Below are positions 18,061-26,343 of a stretch of 64,000 nucleotides of DNA, in pieces. Numbering within the stretch: the first letter of the stretch is position 1; the number at the start of each line of letters is the position of its first letter. Below the pieces are notes generated by a model, which worked only from the letters and a program-made list of their open reading frames with translations, did no database searches and was not told the DNA's origin. The DNA comes from Streptomyces sp. Tue6028 (GTDB lineage: Bacteria; Actinomycetota; Actinomycetes; Streptomycetales; Streptomycetaceae): NCBI RefSeq assembly GCF_002300165.1, contig NZ_MLCE01000003.1:214160-278159 (forward strand), read 5' to 3'. The translations under genes and the position numbers were made by a program.

Positions 18061-18178
18061 GCCGGGCAGTCTGACACGTTCGCAGAGCACTGCACACAAA
18101 GGAGAGCACCGATCCGAAACCAGATCGATGCTTCCAAGCAAGATCGGCGCCCCGATTGAAGAACGGTGCTCCAAAAAG

Positions 18179-18264
18179 AGAGCACTGCTCTTGCATTGGT
18201 GCACCGATCTGGAGCAGACTACTCCCGAGCGAGAGCAGTGCTCACAAAAGAGAGCGCCGCTCTC
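18179..18264. promoter_or_regulatory. Cluster of palindromic operator candidates between TetR and oxidoreductase genes
   Basis: Three odd-length perfect palindromes lie here: AGAGCACTGCTCT (18179-18191), GAGCAGTGCTC (18233-18243) and GAGAGCGCCGCTCTC (18250-18264). More half-sites of the GAGCAC/GTGCTC type lie at about 18083-18103 and 18165. They occupy the space between the divergent genes, the last one only 20 bp before the oxidoreductase start. This fits TetR-family binding to several sites. Confidence 0.6.
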
Positions 18265-18283
18265 TCGATCGATGGGGGTCAAC

Positions 18284-18733
18284 ATGTCCACTCACGTCCA
18301 GAAGCCCGGCTGGTTCACCGTGAACGTCTTCAACCGCGCGGTCGCCTGGATCACGCGTCGCGGGCTCAGCGTCTGGGGCTCCCGGGTGCTGGCGGTGCGT
18401 GGCCGCAAGAGCGGCGAGTGGCGGACGACCCCGGTCAATCTGCTCGTCGTGGACGGGCAGCAGTACCTGGTGGCCCCGCGCGGTCATGTCCAGTGGACGC
18501 ACAACATGCGGGCGGCGGGCGGCGGCGAGCTGCGACTCGGCAAGAACGTGGACGTGTTCACGGCGACCGAGGTCGCCGACGCGGACAAGGTCCCGCTGCT
18601 GCGTGCCTACCTCAAGCGCTGGAAGGCGGAGGTCGGCGTCTTCTTCAACGGTGTCGGCCCCGACTCGTCCAACGAGGAACTGCTGCGCATCGCCCCGGAC
18701 CACCCGGTCTTCCGCGTCACGGTCACCGGCTGA
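18284..18733 (+). CDS. Deazaflavin-dependent nitroreductase-family oxidoreductase (DDN-like)
   Basis: The 149-residue protein matches the F420-type split beta-barrel family related to the mycobacterial nitroreductase Ddn. It has VWGSRVLAVRGRKSGEWRTT near residue 30, then NLLVVDGQQYLVAPRG and WTHNMRAAGG. The family reduces substrates with reduced deazaflavin F420. The ATG at 18284 is preceded by GGGGG at six bases. It is divergent from the TetR gene and preceded by the palindrome cluster, so it is presumably induced by that regulator's ligand. Confidence 0.88.
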   Translation: MSTHVQKPGWFTVNVFNRAVAWITRRGLSVWGSRVLAVRGRKSGEWRTTPVNLLVVDGQQYLVAPRGHVQWTHNMRAAGGGELRLGKNVDVFTATEVADADKVPLLRAYLKRWKAEVGVFFNGVGPDSSNEELLRIAPDHPVFRVTVTG

Positions 18734-19111
18734 CTCCGGGCACGCGGCTGCCCGGCCGCAGGCGGGCAGCGGCTCACCACGGACCCGGCCGTGGACACGC
18801 GGCGACTCGGCGCCGAACCGACCGCCGGCGCACGGCCGCCCACCACGGACCCGGCCGTGGGCACGTCGACCGGCGTCGGGCGTGAGCCGTCGACCGGCGT
18901 CCGGCACTGAGCCGTCGGCCGCACCGGACCTTCGAGAGGCCTGCGCGCCCCGGCGTCCAGGGCGCACCGATCCCCGTAACGACCCCGTCCCTCATGCCGA
19001 GCTCTACCGACGCCCCGAACTCACCGATTGCCGGCGCCGACGCTCAACCCGGTCCATGCCCCATGCTCAGCCCGGTCCAGGCCCGGCGCTCGACCCCGTC
19101 CAGGCCGACGC
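18734..19111. other. Gene-free region with repeated short hairpins
   Basis: No gene is supported. Two copies of an 18-bp hairpin, CCACGG-ACCCGG-CCGTGG, occur at 18777-18794 and 18843-18860, 66 bp apart. They are embedded in longer direct repeats, and a further GTCGACCGGCGTC repeat follows near 18866-18900. They may act as weak terminators for the convergent genes on either side. Confidence 0.55.
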
Positions 19112-20341
19112 TCAGCCCTCGGCCGTGCCCGCCGCACCGCGGTCGAACGCCGTCAGGGCCCGCCCGGCCATCGGATGGGTGCGCACCAGCTCGCCGAGCG
19201 AGGTCGACCCGCGGGTGATCCCGGTGAAGGCCCTCCACGCGGGCCGGACGGTCGTGAGCGCCGCGTGGAACAGACCGGGGCGGCGCTCGAAGGCGTTGAG
19301 CATGCGCTTGCCGACGCTCATCTCGACGCCGAGGCCCGCCTTGACGGCGAAGGCGTAGTTGAGCGCCTGGCGCCGCGCGTCCACCGCGTCGTGCGCCTCG
19401 GCGATCCGTACCGCCCACTCCCCCGCGAGCCGCCCGGAACGCAGCGCGAAGGAGATGCCCTCACGCGTCCACGGTTCGAGCAGCCCGGCCGCGTCCCCGC
19501 ACACCAGGACCCGGCCGCGCGACAGCGGGGAGTCGTCGGCGCGGCAGCGCGTGAGGTGGCCCGAGGAGACCGCCGGTTCGAAGCCGGCGAGGCCGAGGCG
19601 GGCGATGAAGTCCTCCAAGTAGCGCTTGGTGGCGGCGCCTTCGCCGCGCGCGGAGATCACGCCGACGGTGAGCGTGTCCCCCTTGGGGAACACCCATCCG
19701 TAACTGCCGGGCATGGGGCCCCAGTCGATGAGAACCCGGCCCTGCCAGTCCTCGGCGACGGTCTCCGGGACCGGGATCTCCGCCTCCAGGCCGAGGTCGA
19801 CCTGGTCGAGCTTCACGCCGACGTGGGCTCCTATGCGGCTGGCGCTGCCGTCGGCGCCGACGACCGCCCTCGCCAGTACCGTCTCGCCGCCCTGGAGCAC
19901 GACGGCGACGGTGCGCCGGTCGGGGACGGCCGAACCGTGCTGCTCGACCCGGGAGACCGTGACGCCGGTGCGCAGTTCGGCGCCCGCCTTCTGGGCGTGC
20001 TCGACGAGCTGCTGGTCGAACTCCGGCCGGTTGATCAGCCCGAACAGCATCTGCTTGGAACGCCGGGTGCGGGTGAACCTGCCGTCGAGCGAGAACGTGA
20101 CCGCGTGCACCCGGTCCCGGAACGGCAACTCGAAGCCGGGCGGCAGAGCGTCGCGCGACGGGCCGATGATGCCGCCGCCGCACGTCTTGTAGCGGGGCAG
20201 CTCCGCCTTCTCCAGCAGCAGGACACTGCGTCCCGCGACCGCTGCCGCGTAGGCGGCCGATGCCCCTGCGGGGCCCGCGCCGACCACGACGACGTCCCAC
20301 ACCCGCTGCCCGTCGTCCGCCGAAGTGTTCTCGCTGCTCAC
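19112..20341 (-). CDS. Geranylgeranyl-reductase-family FAD-dependent oxidoreductase
   Basis: The 409-residue flavoprotein begins with a dinucleotide-binding fold, VVVVGAGPAGASAAYAAA, at about residues 17-34. The family motif LPRYKTCGGG follows, then GADGSASRIG and a second FAD contact around VLVCGDAAGLLEPWTREGIS. Such proteins reduce isoprenoid double bonds (for example menaquinone or archaeal-type lipid chains). The true substrate is not predictable. It stands alone, divergent from the M20 dipeptidase gene 183 bp away. Confidence 0.9.
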   Translation of the reverse strand: MSSENTSADDGQRVWDVVVVGAGPAGASAAYAAAVAGRSVLLLEKAELPRYKTCGGGIIGPSRDALPPGFELPFRDRVHAVTFSLDGRFTRTRRSKQMLFGLINRPEFDQQLVEHAQKAGAELRTGVTVSRVEQHGSAVPDRRTVAVVLQGGETVLARAVVGADGSASRIGAHVGVKLDQVDLGLEAEIPVPETVAEDWQGRVLIDWGPMPGSYGWVFPKGDTLTVGVISARGEGAATKRYLEDFIARLGLAGFEPAVSSGHLTRCRADDSPLSRGRVLVCGDAAGLLEPWTREGISFALRSGRLAGEWAVRIAEAHDAVDARRQALNYAFAVKAGLGVEMSVGKRMLNAFERRPGLFHAALTTVRPAWRAFTGITRGSTSLGELVRTHPMAGRALTAFDRGAAGTAEG

Positions 20342-20524
20342 GATGGTCTACTGCTCCCAGTCCAGCCGTCTGCCGCACCTGTCTCCCGCATCCTACGGCG
20401 GGCATCGCCGCAGGCCACTGTGGGAGGATCGGCTGTGTATGCGCCCTGCACACCAGTAAGCGCGTACGCACCACCCGATCACCTGTACACAGAAGTCAAC
20501 GTCGCACCCACAAGGAGCGTGCCC

Positions 20525-21880
20525 ATGTCGTCGAATCCGGTCGCCGAGACCGTCGCCTCGCTCATGCCCCGTGCGAAGGCGGAGCTCGCCGAGCTGGTGG
20601 CCTTCAAGTCGGTGGCGGACTTCGACCAATATCCCAAGAGCGAGAGCGAGGGCGCGGCGAACTGGATAGTCGACGCGCTGCGCGCCGAGGGCTTCCAGGA
20701 CCTGGCGCTGCTCGACACCCCTGACGGCACGCAGTCCGTGTACGGCTTCCTGCCCGGACCGGAGGGTGCGAAGACGGTCCTGCTGTACGCGCACTACGAC
20801 GTGCAGCCGCCGCTGGACGAGGCGGGCTGGGCGACGCCTCCGTTCGAACTGACGGAGCGCGACGGCCGCTGGTACGGGCGTGGCAGCGCCGACTGCAAGG
20901 GCGGCGTCATCATGCACCTGCTCGCCCTGCGGGCGCTGAAGGCCAACGGCGGCGTCCCGGTGCACGTCAAGGTGATCGTCGAGGGTTCGGAGGAGCAGGG
21001 CACCGGCGGTCTTGAGCGGTACGCCGAGGAGCACCCGGAGTTGCTGACGGCCGACACCATCGTCATCGGCGACGCCGGCAACTTCCGCGCCGGGCTGCCG
21101 ACGGTGACCGCGACGCTGCGCGGCATGACCCTCGTACGCGTTCAGGTGGACACCCTCGAAGGGAACCTGCACTCGGGGCAGTTCGGCGGGGCGGCGCCCG
21201 ACGCGCTGGCGGCACTGATCCGCGTCCTGGACTCGCTGCGGGCCGAGGACGGTTCGACGACGGTCGACGGTCTCGCGGGCGACGCGGCCTGGGACGGGCT
21301 GCAGTACGACGAGGAGTCGTTCCGCAAGGACGCCAAGGTGCTCGACGGGGTGGAACTCATCGGCTCCGGGACGATCGCCGACCGCATCTGGGCGCGTCCG
21401 GCCGTGACCGTCCTCGGCATCGACTGCCCGCCGGTGGTCGGCGCGACGGCCTCCGTGCAGGCGGGCGCCCGCGCGCTGGTGAGCCTGCGGGTGCCGCCGG
21501 GCGCGGACGCCGCCGAGGCGACCAAGCTGCTCCAGGCCCACCTGGAGACGCGTACGCCGTGGGGCGCGCGGGTCAGCACCGAGCAGATCGGCCAGGGCCA
21601 GCCGTTCCGCGCCGACACGTCGAGCCCGGCGTACGCGGCGATGACCGAGGCCATGTCGGTCGCGTACGCGGGCCAGGAGATGCAGTACGCGGGCCTGGGC
21701 GGCTCCATCCCGCTGTGCAACACCCTCGCCTCGCTGTACCCGCAGGCCGAGATCCTGCTCATCGGCCTGAGCGAGCCGGAGGCGCAGATCCACGCGGTGA
21801 ACGAGGGCGTCTCACCGGACGAGCTGGAGCGTCTGTCGGTCGCCGAGGCGCTGTTCCTGCGGAACTACGCGGCGAGCTGA
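20525..21880 (+). CDS. M20-family dipeptidase / metallopeptidase
   Basis: The 451-residue cytoplasmic peptidase has the M20 metal-binding and catalytic motifs in order: LLYAHYDVQPP, WYGRGSADCKGG, VEGSEEQGTGGLE, and the lid-domain HSGQFGG. A distal histidine lies in EAQIHAVNEG. Homologues hydrolyse dipeptides or related amides with a di-zinc site. The ATG at 20525 follows AAGGAG at seven bases; an in-frame GTG two codons earlier sits too close to that site. Confidence 0.93.
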   Translation: MSSNPVAETVASLMPRAKAELAELVAFKSVADFDQYPKSESEGAANWIVDALRAEGFQDLALLDTPDGTQSVYGFLPGPEGAKTVLLYAHYDVQPPLDEAGWATPPFELTERDGRWYGRGSADCKGGVIMHLLALRALKANGGVPVHVKVIVEGSEEQGTGGLERYAEEHPELLTADTIVIGDAGNFRAGLPTVTATLRGMTLVRVQVDTLEGNLHSGQFGGAAPDALAALIRVLDSLRAEDGSTTVDGLAGDAAWDGLQYDEESFRKDAKVLDGVELIGSGTIADRIWARPAVTVLGIDCPPVVGATASVQAGARALVSLRVPPGADAAEATKLLQAHLETRTPWGARVSTEQIGQGQPFRADTSSPAYAAMTEAMSVAYAGQEMQYAGLGGSIPLCNTLASLYPQAEILLIGLSEPEAQIHAVNEGVSPDELERLSVAEALFLRNYAAS

Positions 21881-21901
21881 CCGCTCTTCCGGCCGGGCGC
21901 C

Positions 21902-21935
21902 GGGCATGAGCGGTCGACCCCGACCGCTCATGCCC
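21902..21935. terminator. Bidirectional hairpin terminator
   Basis: A perfect 15-bp inverted repeat (21902-21916 with 21921-21935) and a 4-base loop lie 21 bp after the dipeptidase stop. The convergent kinase-NUDIX gene ends at 22041, so the hairpin can serve both directions. Confidence 0.85.
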
Positions 21936-22040
21936 GCCGTCCGGCGTCCGTCTTCTGATGCTCGGCATCCGGCGTCTGACGCCCGTCATCCGTCATCCGA
22001 CCGGAGAAGGCCGCGCACGAGCCGACCCGACTCCGCCGCG

Positions 22041-23081
22041 TCACCCCACGGGGACCCCTGACTCCAGGTAGAGCGCCGCGCCCCGTTCGCGCGCCCGCAG
22101 GGCCCAGCGCAGCCGTTCGTAGCGCACGGGCGGCAGGAGGTCGGCCGCCTCCTCCTCGGTGGCGAAGCGCCAGTCGCGGAGCTCGGGTCCGGGGAGCAGC
22201 AGTCGCCGGGTGGCCGCCACGTCGAGGCGGCCACCGTCGAACAGCAGTCGCAGACCGCCGTAGCCGGGGGGCTTGGGCGACTCCCAGTCGACGACCAGGA
22301 GCCGGGGCACGTCCTCGAGCGTGAGGCCGGTCTCCTCGGCGACCTCGCGCATGCCGGCGCGGGCGGGGGCCTCGCCGGGCTCGACGACGCCGCCGGGGAA
22401 TTCCCAGCCGGGCTTGTACGTCGGGTCGACGAGGAGCACCCGGTCCTGCTCGTCGAAGAGGAGCACTCCGGCGGCGACGGTCTCCGCGGTGGGTTCGGGG
22501 GTCTGCACGATGTCGCAGACGGGTACCTCCCCGGTCCGCACGGCCTCGGCGATGCGGACCGCCGCGTCGTACGGGGTGAGGGCGCTGGTGTCCACGGGAT
22601 GGGCGTCCGCAGTGAGCCAGGAGCCGAGCGCGGCACGGTAGGGCTCGATGTGGTCGTAGGACCACTGGCGCACCCTGATCTCGCCGTCGGGCAGTTCCGG
22701 CGGCACCTCACGGTCGGCTATTCGCTCGCGCAGGATCGTTTCCGCCGGGGCGAGGAGCACATGCCGTACGGAGACACGGCGCGCGGCCAGGCCTCCGAAG
22801 ATCTCGTCGCGGTATTCCTGGCGGAGCAGGGTCATCGGGACCACGAGGACACCACCGAGCTCGGCGAGCATCGCCGCCGCGGTGTCGACCACCAGACGTC
22901 GCCAGATCGGCAGGTCCTGGAAGTCGCCGACCTCGGCGAGGTGCTTGGCCGGCAGCAGGTGCGTGAGTGCGCCGCCGATGACCTCGGGGTCGAAGAGCGT
23001 GCTGTTCGGGATCAGCTCGATCAGTTCCCGTGCGGTGGTGGTCTTCCCCGCACCGAACGCACCGTTGATCCAGACGATCAC
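22041..23081 (-). CDS. P-loop kinase-like domain fused to a NUDIX hydrolase
   Basis: The 346-residue two-domain protein starts with a Walker A motif, INGAFGAGKTTTARELI (about residues 4-20), of the AAA_18/zeta-toxin-like kinase type, extending to about residue 185. The second half (about 205-340) is a NUDIX hydrolase with a full Nudix box: GGVVEPGEAPARAGMREV followed by AEETGL. NUDIX enzymes hydrolyse nucleoside diphosphates linked to another group; the kinase-like half may phosphorylate a nucleotide or small metabolite. I chose GTG 23081 because GAGGGGG lies five bases upstream. Its substrate is unknown. Confidence 0.9.
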   Translation of the reverse strand: MIVWINGAFGAGKTTTARELIELIPNSTLFDPEVIGGALTHLLPAKHLAEVGDFQDLPIWRRLVVDTAAAMLAELGGVLVVPMTLLRQEYRDEIFGGLAARRVSVRHVLLAPAETILRERIADREVPPELPDGEIRVRQWSYDHIEPYRAALGSWLTADAHPVDTSALTPYDAAVRIAEAVRTGEVPVCDIVQTPEPTAETVAAGVLLFDEQDRVLLVDPTYKPGWEFPGGVVEPGEAPARAGMREVAEETGLTLEDVPRLLVVDWESPKPPGYGGLRLLFDGGRLDVAATRRLLLPGPELRDWRFATEEEAADLLPPVRYERLRWALRARERGAALYLESGVPVG

Positions 23082-23164
23082 GATTCCCCCTCTTCTGTTG
23101 GCCCCCTGTGGCTTGCCCGCTCCACCCTGCCACGGAAACCAGCCCCTGATGAGGGCGCCCACAG

Positions 23165-23203
23165 CACGGCGCCGGTGCCCCGTCCCCGGGCACCGGCGCC
23201 GTG
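23165..23203 (-). terminator. Hairpin terminator for the small secreted protein gene
   Basis: A perfect 16-bp GC-rich inverted repeat (23165-23180 with 23188-23203) lies 12 bp beyond the stop of the small secreted protein gene. It separates that gene from the kinase-NUDIX gene on the same strand. Confidence 0.85.
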
Positions 23204-23214
23204 GAAGGAACCCT

Positions 23215-23412
23215 TCAGCCGTTCTCCCCGCCCAGCGCGTCCTGGTCGACGGCCAGACTGTCGCTGCTGATCGTGTGATCGACGGTGCTGAGGGAGTCAC
23301 CGACGTTCAGATCACCCAGCGCGTCCCCGTCCAGGGCGTGGGAGGGGGTGATCGCCGCGACGACGAACCCGGTGGCGAGGGAGGCGATGGCGAGCATGCT
23401 GCGCTTCTTCAT
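23215..23412 (-). CDS. Small secreted protein of unknown function
   Basis: This is a 65-residue protein. The N-terminus MKKRSMLAIASLATGFVVAA and a likely SHA cleavage site near residue 26 form a clear Sec signal peptide. The mature part (about 39 residues) is acidic and rich in Asp, Ser and Leu, with no cysteine and repeated D-A-L-G-(D/G) words. It has its own terminator, which supports a real transcript. I do not recognise the family. The ATG at 23412 gives a normal signal peptide; an ATG six codons earlier is also in frame. Confidence 0.65.
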   Translation of the reverse strand: MKKRSMLAIASLATGFVVAAITPSHALDGDALGDLNVGDSLSTVDHTISSDSLAVDQDALGGENG

Positions 23413-23603
23413 GCCCGGTTCAACTGGCAAACCGCCGAAGGGTCACGCGCGCCGTCCGAGATGCCGAGCATTTCCCACCGGCACACCCGGCACCTCCGGC
23501 ACCCACCAGTGGAGGCGGTCGAGCAGTAGGCCGTACGGCCGAACTCGGCTATCGGCCCTGGTGAAGGCGTTCTAGCGTGGTCTCCCCGACTGAAGGAGTG
23601 AGG

Positions 23604-23804
23604 ATGCCGGAGAGGGCGAAGCTGGACCGGCTGGGCAAAGAGGCTCGCGCCGTGAAGTTCCCCGACGGCAGCAAGGGGGTCATCCTGGTCGAGGCGGGGA
23701 CACCGCAGGACGAGGCGGACGAGATCGCTGCCCGGCTGTGGGCGGAGTCGCCGGAGGCGGGCGTACCGGGTGACCTGGGCGGCTCACTGCTGGACGGCAT
23801 GTGA
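23604..23804 (+). CDS. Small conserved-looking hypothetical protein
   Basis: This 66-residue basic-to-acidic soluble protein begins MPERAKLDRLGKEARAVKF and continues with a G-V-I-L-V strand and an E-A-D-E-I helix. No membrane segment or known domain was recognised. The ATG at 23604 is preceded by AAGGAGTGAGG, an excellent ribosome binding site, and codon usage is typical of the genome. This makes it a likely real gene despite its size. Confidence 0.6.
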   Translation: MPERAKLDRLGKEARAVKFPDGSKGVILVEAGTPQDEADEIAARLWAESPEAGVPGDLGGSLLDGM

Positions 23805-23919
23805 TCCCGACGGGTGCATGAGCGGCGTCCGGGGCCGGGAGGCACCGGACGCGGCGTCGGCATTGCTCCGTTCGGGCGCGGCCGGGTTACGGACCGGGCG
23901 GTGGATCGTTTCTCCAGAT

Positions 23920-24120
23920 ATGAGCAGAAGTCGCAGGTTGCGGGATCTGGCAGGGCCGGCGGCGTTCGAGCAGTTGCAGGCGCAGCTGGCCCGTTCGGCC
24001 GCGTGCGTGACCAAGGGACGGAAGTCCGCGCGGGGAAGAGCGGCCGAGGCCGCGGTCTCTTCTCCGGACGCGGAGTCGGACGACGAGGGTGGCGAGGCGG
24101 CGGCCCTCGGTACGGGCTGA
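23920..24120 (+). CDS. Possible small hypothetical protein
   Basis: An open frame of 66 codons has an Arg-rich N-terminus (MSRSRRLRDLAGPAAFEQLQ) and an acidic Ala/Glu tail. There is no clear ribosome binding site, and no domain is recognised. It is in line with the preceding small gene, but codon bias is weaker. It may be spurious. Confidence 0.3.
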   Translation: MSRSRRLRDLAGPAAFEQLQAQLARSAACVTKGRKSARGRAAEAAVSSPDAESDDEGGEAAALGTG

Positions 24121-24239
24121 GACCGCACGGCCGGGCGGCCTCGTGCGTCGAAGGGGTGCGTGCTCTCGGCGCGCGCCGAGGTGTGCCTGCGCGCAGGACG
24201 CTCCCTGCCGTTACGGAGCGGCTCCATAGGATCGCCGGC

Positions 24240-24337
24240 ATGGCGCTGCGACCTGTCATGGTGAACATCAAGGATGTCGATCACTCGGCGGTCGGCCGGT
24301 TCTGGGCGGAAGCGCTCGGCTGGAGTGCCTACAGCCC
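24240..24337 (+). pseudogene. N-terminal remnant of a VOC/glyoxalase-like gene
   Basis: From ATG 24240 the frame reads MALRPVMVNIKDVDHSAVGR then FWAEALGWSAYS. This is the typical first strand and helix of a glyoxalase-like VOC domain. After about 32 residues the similarity stops abruptly and the frame becomes arginine/serine-rich, entering the 3' flank of the ABC transporter locus. The rest of the domain (about 90 residues) is not seen, so this is probably a truncated copy. Confidence 0.55.
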
Positions 24338-24483
24338 TCGCCCCGTCCTGACGCGGAGCAAGCGGAGCAGCAGGTGCGAGGAGGGGGCGACTTCCCCTCG
24401 CAGACCGCTGTGGACGAGCCGCCAGGGCCTCTCGGTGCGCTTGCCGGGAGGCCCTGTCGGACAGCGTGCGCGCACGTCGAGCC

Positions 24484-25413
24484 CTACCCCTTCGTCGACC
24501 CCAGCGTCAGTCCCGCGATGAAGTGCCGCTGCAGGAGCAGGAACACGAGGATCGTCGGGAGGGCGACGAGGACCGAGCCCGCGGCCAGCAGGTTGTAGTC
24601 GGTGAAGAACTGGCCCCGGAGGTTGTTCAGGGACGACGTGACGGGGAGCTTGTCGGGGTTGGAGATGAAGATCAGGGCCCAGAGGAAGTCGTTGTAGATC
24701 CAGGTGAATTCGAGCGTGCCGAGGGCGGCGAGCGCGGGCCGGCACAGCGGAAGCGTGATGCGCCAGAACTGGGTCCAGACCCCGGCGCCGTCGACCACCG
24801 CGGCCTCGAGGATCTCCTGCGGCAGGGTCCGCATGAAGTTCGCGAGCACGAAGACGCAGAAGCCCAGCTGGAAGCCGACGTTGACGATGATCACGGCCCA
24901 GTAGGAGTCGTACATCGTGAGGGAGTCGGACATCCACCAGGGCAGTGGGATCTTGTTGAACAGGACGTACAGCGGAGTCACGATCACCTGCTGCGGCAGC
25001 AGGTTGCCCGCCGTGAAGAACATCAGCAGGACGAGGCCGCCCCGCAGCTTGAGGCGGGACACCGCGAACGCGACGAAGGACGCCAGGAACAGGGTGACGA
25101 GCACCCCGGGGACGGCGATGAGCAGCGTGTTGGTGAAGTACTTCCCCATGCCGGACTCGGTGTAGGCCCGGCGGTAGTAGTCGAAGGACAGGTGCCTCGG
25201 GAACGAGAAGTAGCCGTGCTGCGCGGTGTCCTCGTACGGCCGCAGCGAGGCGTAGACGGCGAGCAGGAGCGGGGCGAGGAAGGCCAGGGACACACCCATC
25301 AGGAAGATGTGCACGCCGAAGCGGCCGGGACGCGGCCCGCGGCGGGGCGTGGGCCGTCGTGTCGTGGCGGGCTCCGTCCGGACGGGCGCGTCGGTGCGGA
25401 TGTCGGCGGTCAT
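24484..25413 (-). CDS. Carbohydrate ABC transporter permease (MalG-type)
   Basis: The 309-residue inner-membrane permease has about six transmembrane helices. The cytoplasmic EAA loop EAAVVDGAGVWTQFWRITLP contacts the ATPase. It is typical of the CUT1 family for oligosaccharides. Its start ATG overlaps the upstream permease stop by 4 bp (ATGA), showing tight coupling. An Arg/Pro/Thr-rich cytoplasmic N-terminus of about 30 residues precedes the first helix. No ATPase gene is present in the locus; streptomycetes commonly use a shared MsiK-type ATPase for such systems. Confidence 0.93.
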   Translation of the reverse strand: MTADIRTDAPVRTEPATTRRPTPRRGPRPGRFGVHIFLMGVSLAFLAPLLLAVYASLRPYEDTAQHGYFSFPRHLSFDYYRRAYTESGMGKYFTNTLLIAVPGVLVTLFLASFVAFAVSRLKLRGGLVLLMFFTAGNLLPQQVIVTPLYVLFNKIPLPWWMSDSLTMYDSYWAVIIVNVGFQLGFCVFVLANFMRTLPQEILEAAVVDGAGVWTQFWRITLPLCRPALAALGTLEFTWIYNDFLWALIFISNPDKLPVTSSLNNLRGQFFTDYNLLAAGSVLVALPTILVFLLLQRHFIAGLTLGSTKG

Positions 25414-26324
25414 CGGTCGCGCGCACCTCGCAGCTCTTGGACCAGGAACGTCACGATGAATCCCAGGGAGACGGTGAGCAGGACGACCGCGATGGCGGAG
25501 CCGAAGCCGATGCGGCTGGCCTCACCGATGATGTTGTCGGTGATCAGGACGGAGAGGAGTTCCAGGCCGTTGCGGCCCTTGTTGACGGCGTAGACGATGT
25601 CGAAGGCGCGCAGCGCCTCGATGACGGTGATGACGCCGACGATGACGTTGACGGGGCGCAGCGTCGGGAAGACGACGCGGAAGAAGGTCTGGCGGGCGTT
25701 GGCGCCGTCGATGGCGGCCGCTTCCTTCAACTGCGGGTCCACGGACTTGAGTCCGGCCAGGTAGAGGATCATCACGTAGCCGGTGTGCCGCCAGCTCGCC
25801 GCGATCATCATCATCCAGAGGTTGAGGTGCGAGTCGCCGAGCCAGTCGATGGGGTCGTCGTGGTTGTTCAGGATCGTGTTGACCACGCCCTGGTCGGTGC
25901 CCAGGACCAGTTGGGCGATGAAGCCGACGATGGCGAGGGAGAGCACGACCGGCAGGTAGATCGTCGACTGGTAGAAGCGGCTGAAGCGGACGCCCCTGTC
26001 GATGAGGACGGCCAGGAAGAGGCCGAAGGGCGTGGCGATCAGGCCGAGGAAGAGCAGCCACAGGATGTTGTGGCGGACGGCCGGCCAGAAGACCGGGTAG
26101 TTCTCGGCCATGTTCTTGTAGTTGTCGCCGCCGACCCAGTGGATGTCGCCGATGCCGTCCCAGGAGGTGAAGGAGAGTCCGATGGAGGCGAGGGTCGGGC
26201 CCCAGACGATGGCGATGTCGAGCAGGACGGGTATGCCGAGGAGCACGCCGAGGACGACGACGTCGCGGCGGGTGAACCGCCGCAGCCGTCGTCGTCCCGC
26301 GCGCCGTGGGATGTTGAGCGCCAC
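25410..26324 (-). CDS. Carbohydrate ABC transporter permease (MalF-type)
   Basis: The 304-residue permease has about six membrane helices. The EAA loop reads KEAAAIDGANARQTFFRVVF followed by PTLRP. It starts at GTG 26324, 19 bp after the substrate-binding-protein gene, and pairs with the downstream permease to form the heterodimeric channel. A short basic cytoplasmic N-terminus, RRAGRRRLRRF, precedes helix 1. Confidence 0.93.
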   Translation of the reverse strand: MALNIPRRAGRRRLRRFTRRDVVVLGVLLGIPVLLDIAIVWGPTLASIGLSFTSWDGIGDIHWVGGDNYKNMAENYPVFWPAVRHNILWLLFLGLIATPFGLFLAVLIDRGVRFSRFYQSTIYLPVVLSLAIVGFIAQLVLGTDQGVVNTILNNHDDPIDWLGDSHLNLWMMMIAASWRHTGYVMILYLAGLKSVDPQLKEAAAIDGANARQTFFRVVFPTLRPVNVIVGVITVIEALRAFDIVYAVNKGRNGLELLSVLITDNIIGEASRIGFGSAIAVVLLTVSLGFIVTFLVQELRGARDR

Positions 26325-26343
26325 GGAACGTCTTCCCCCAGGT

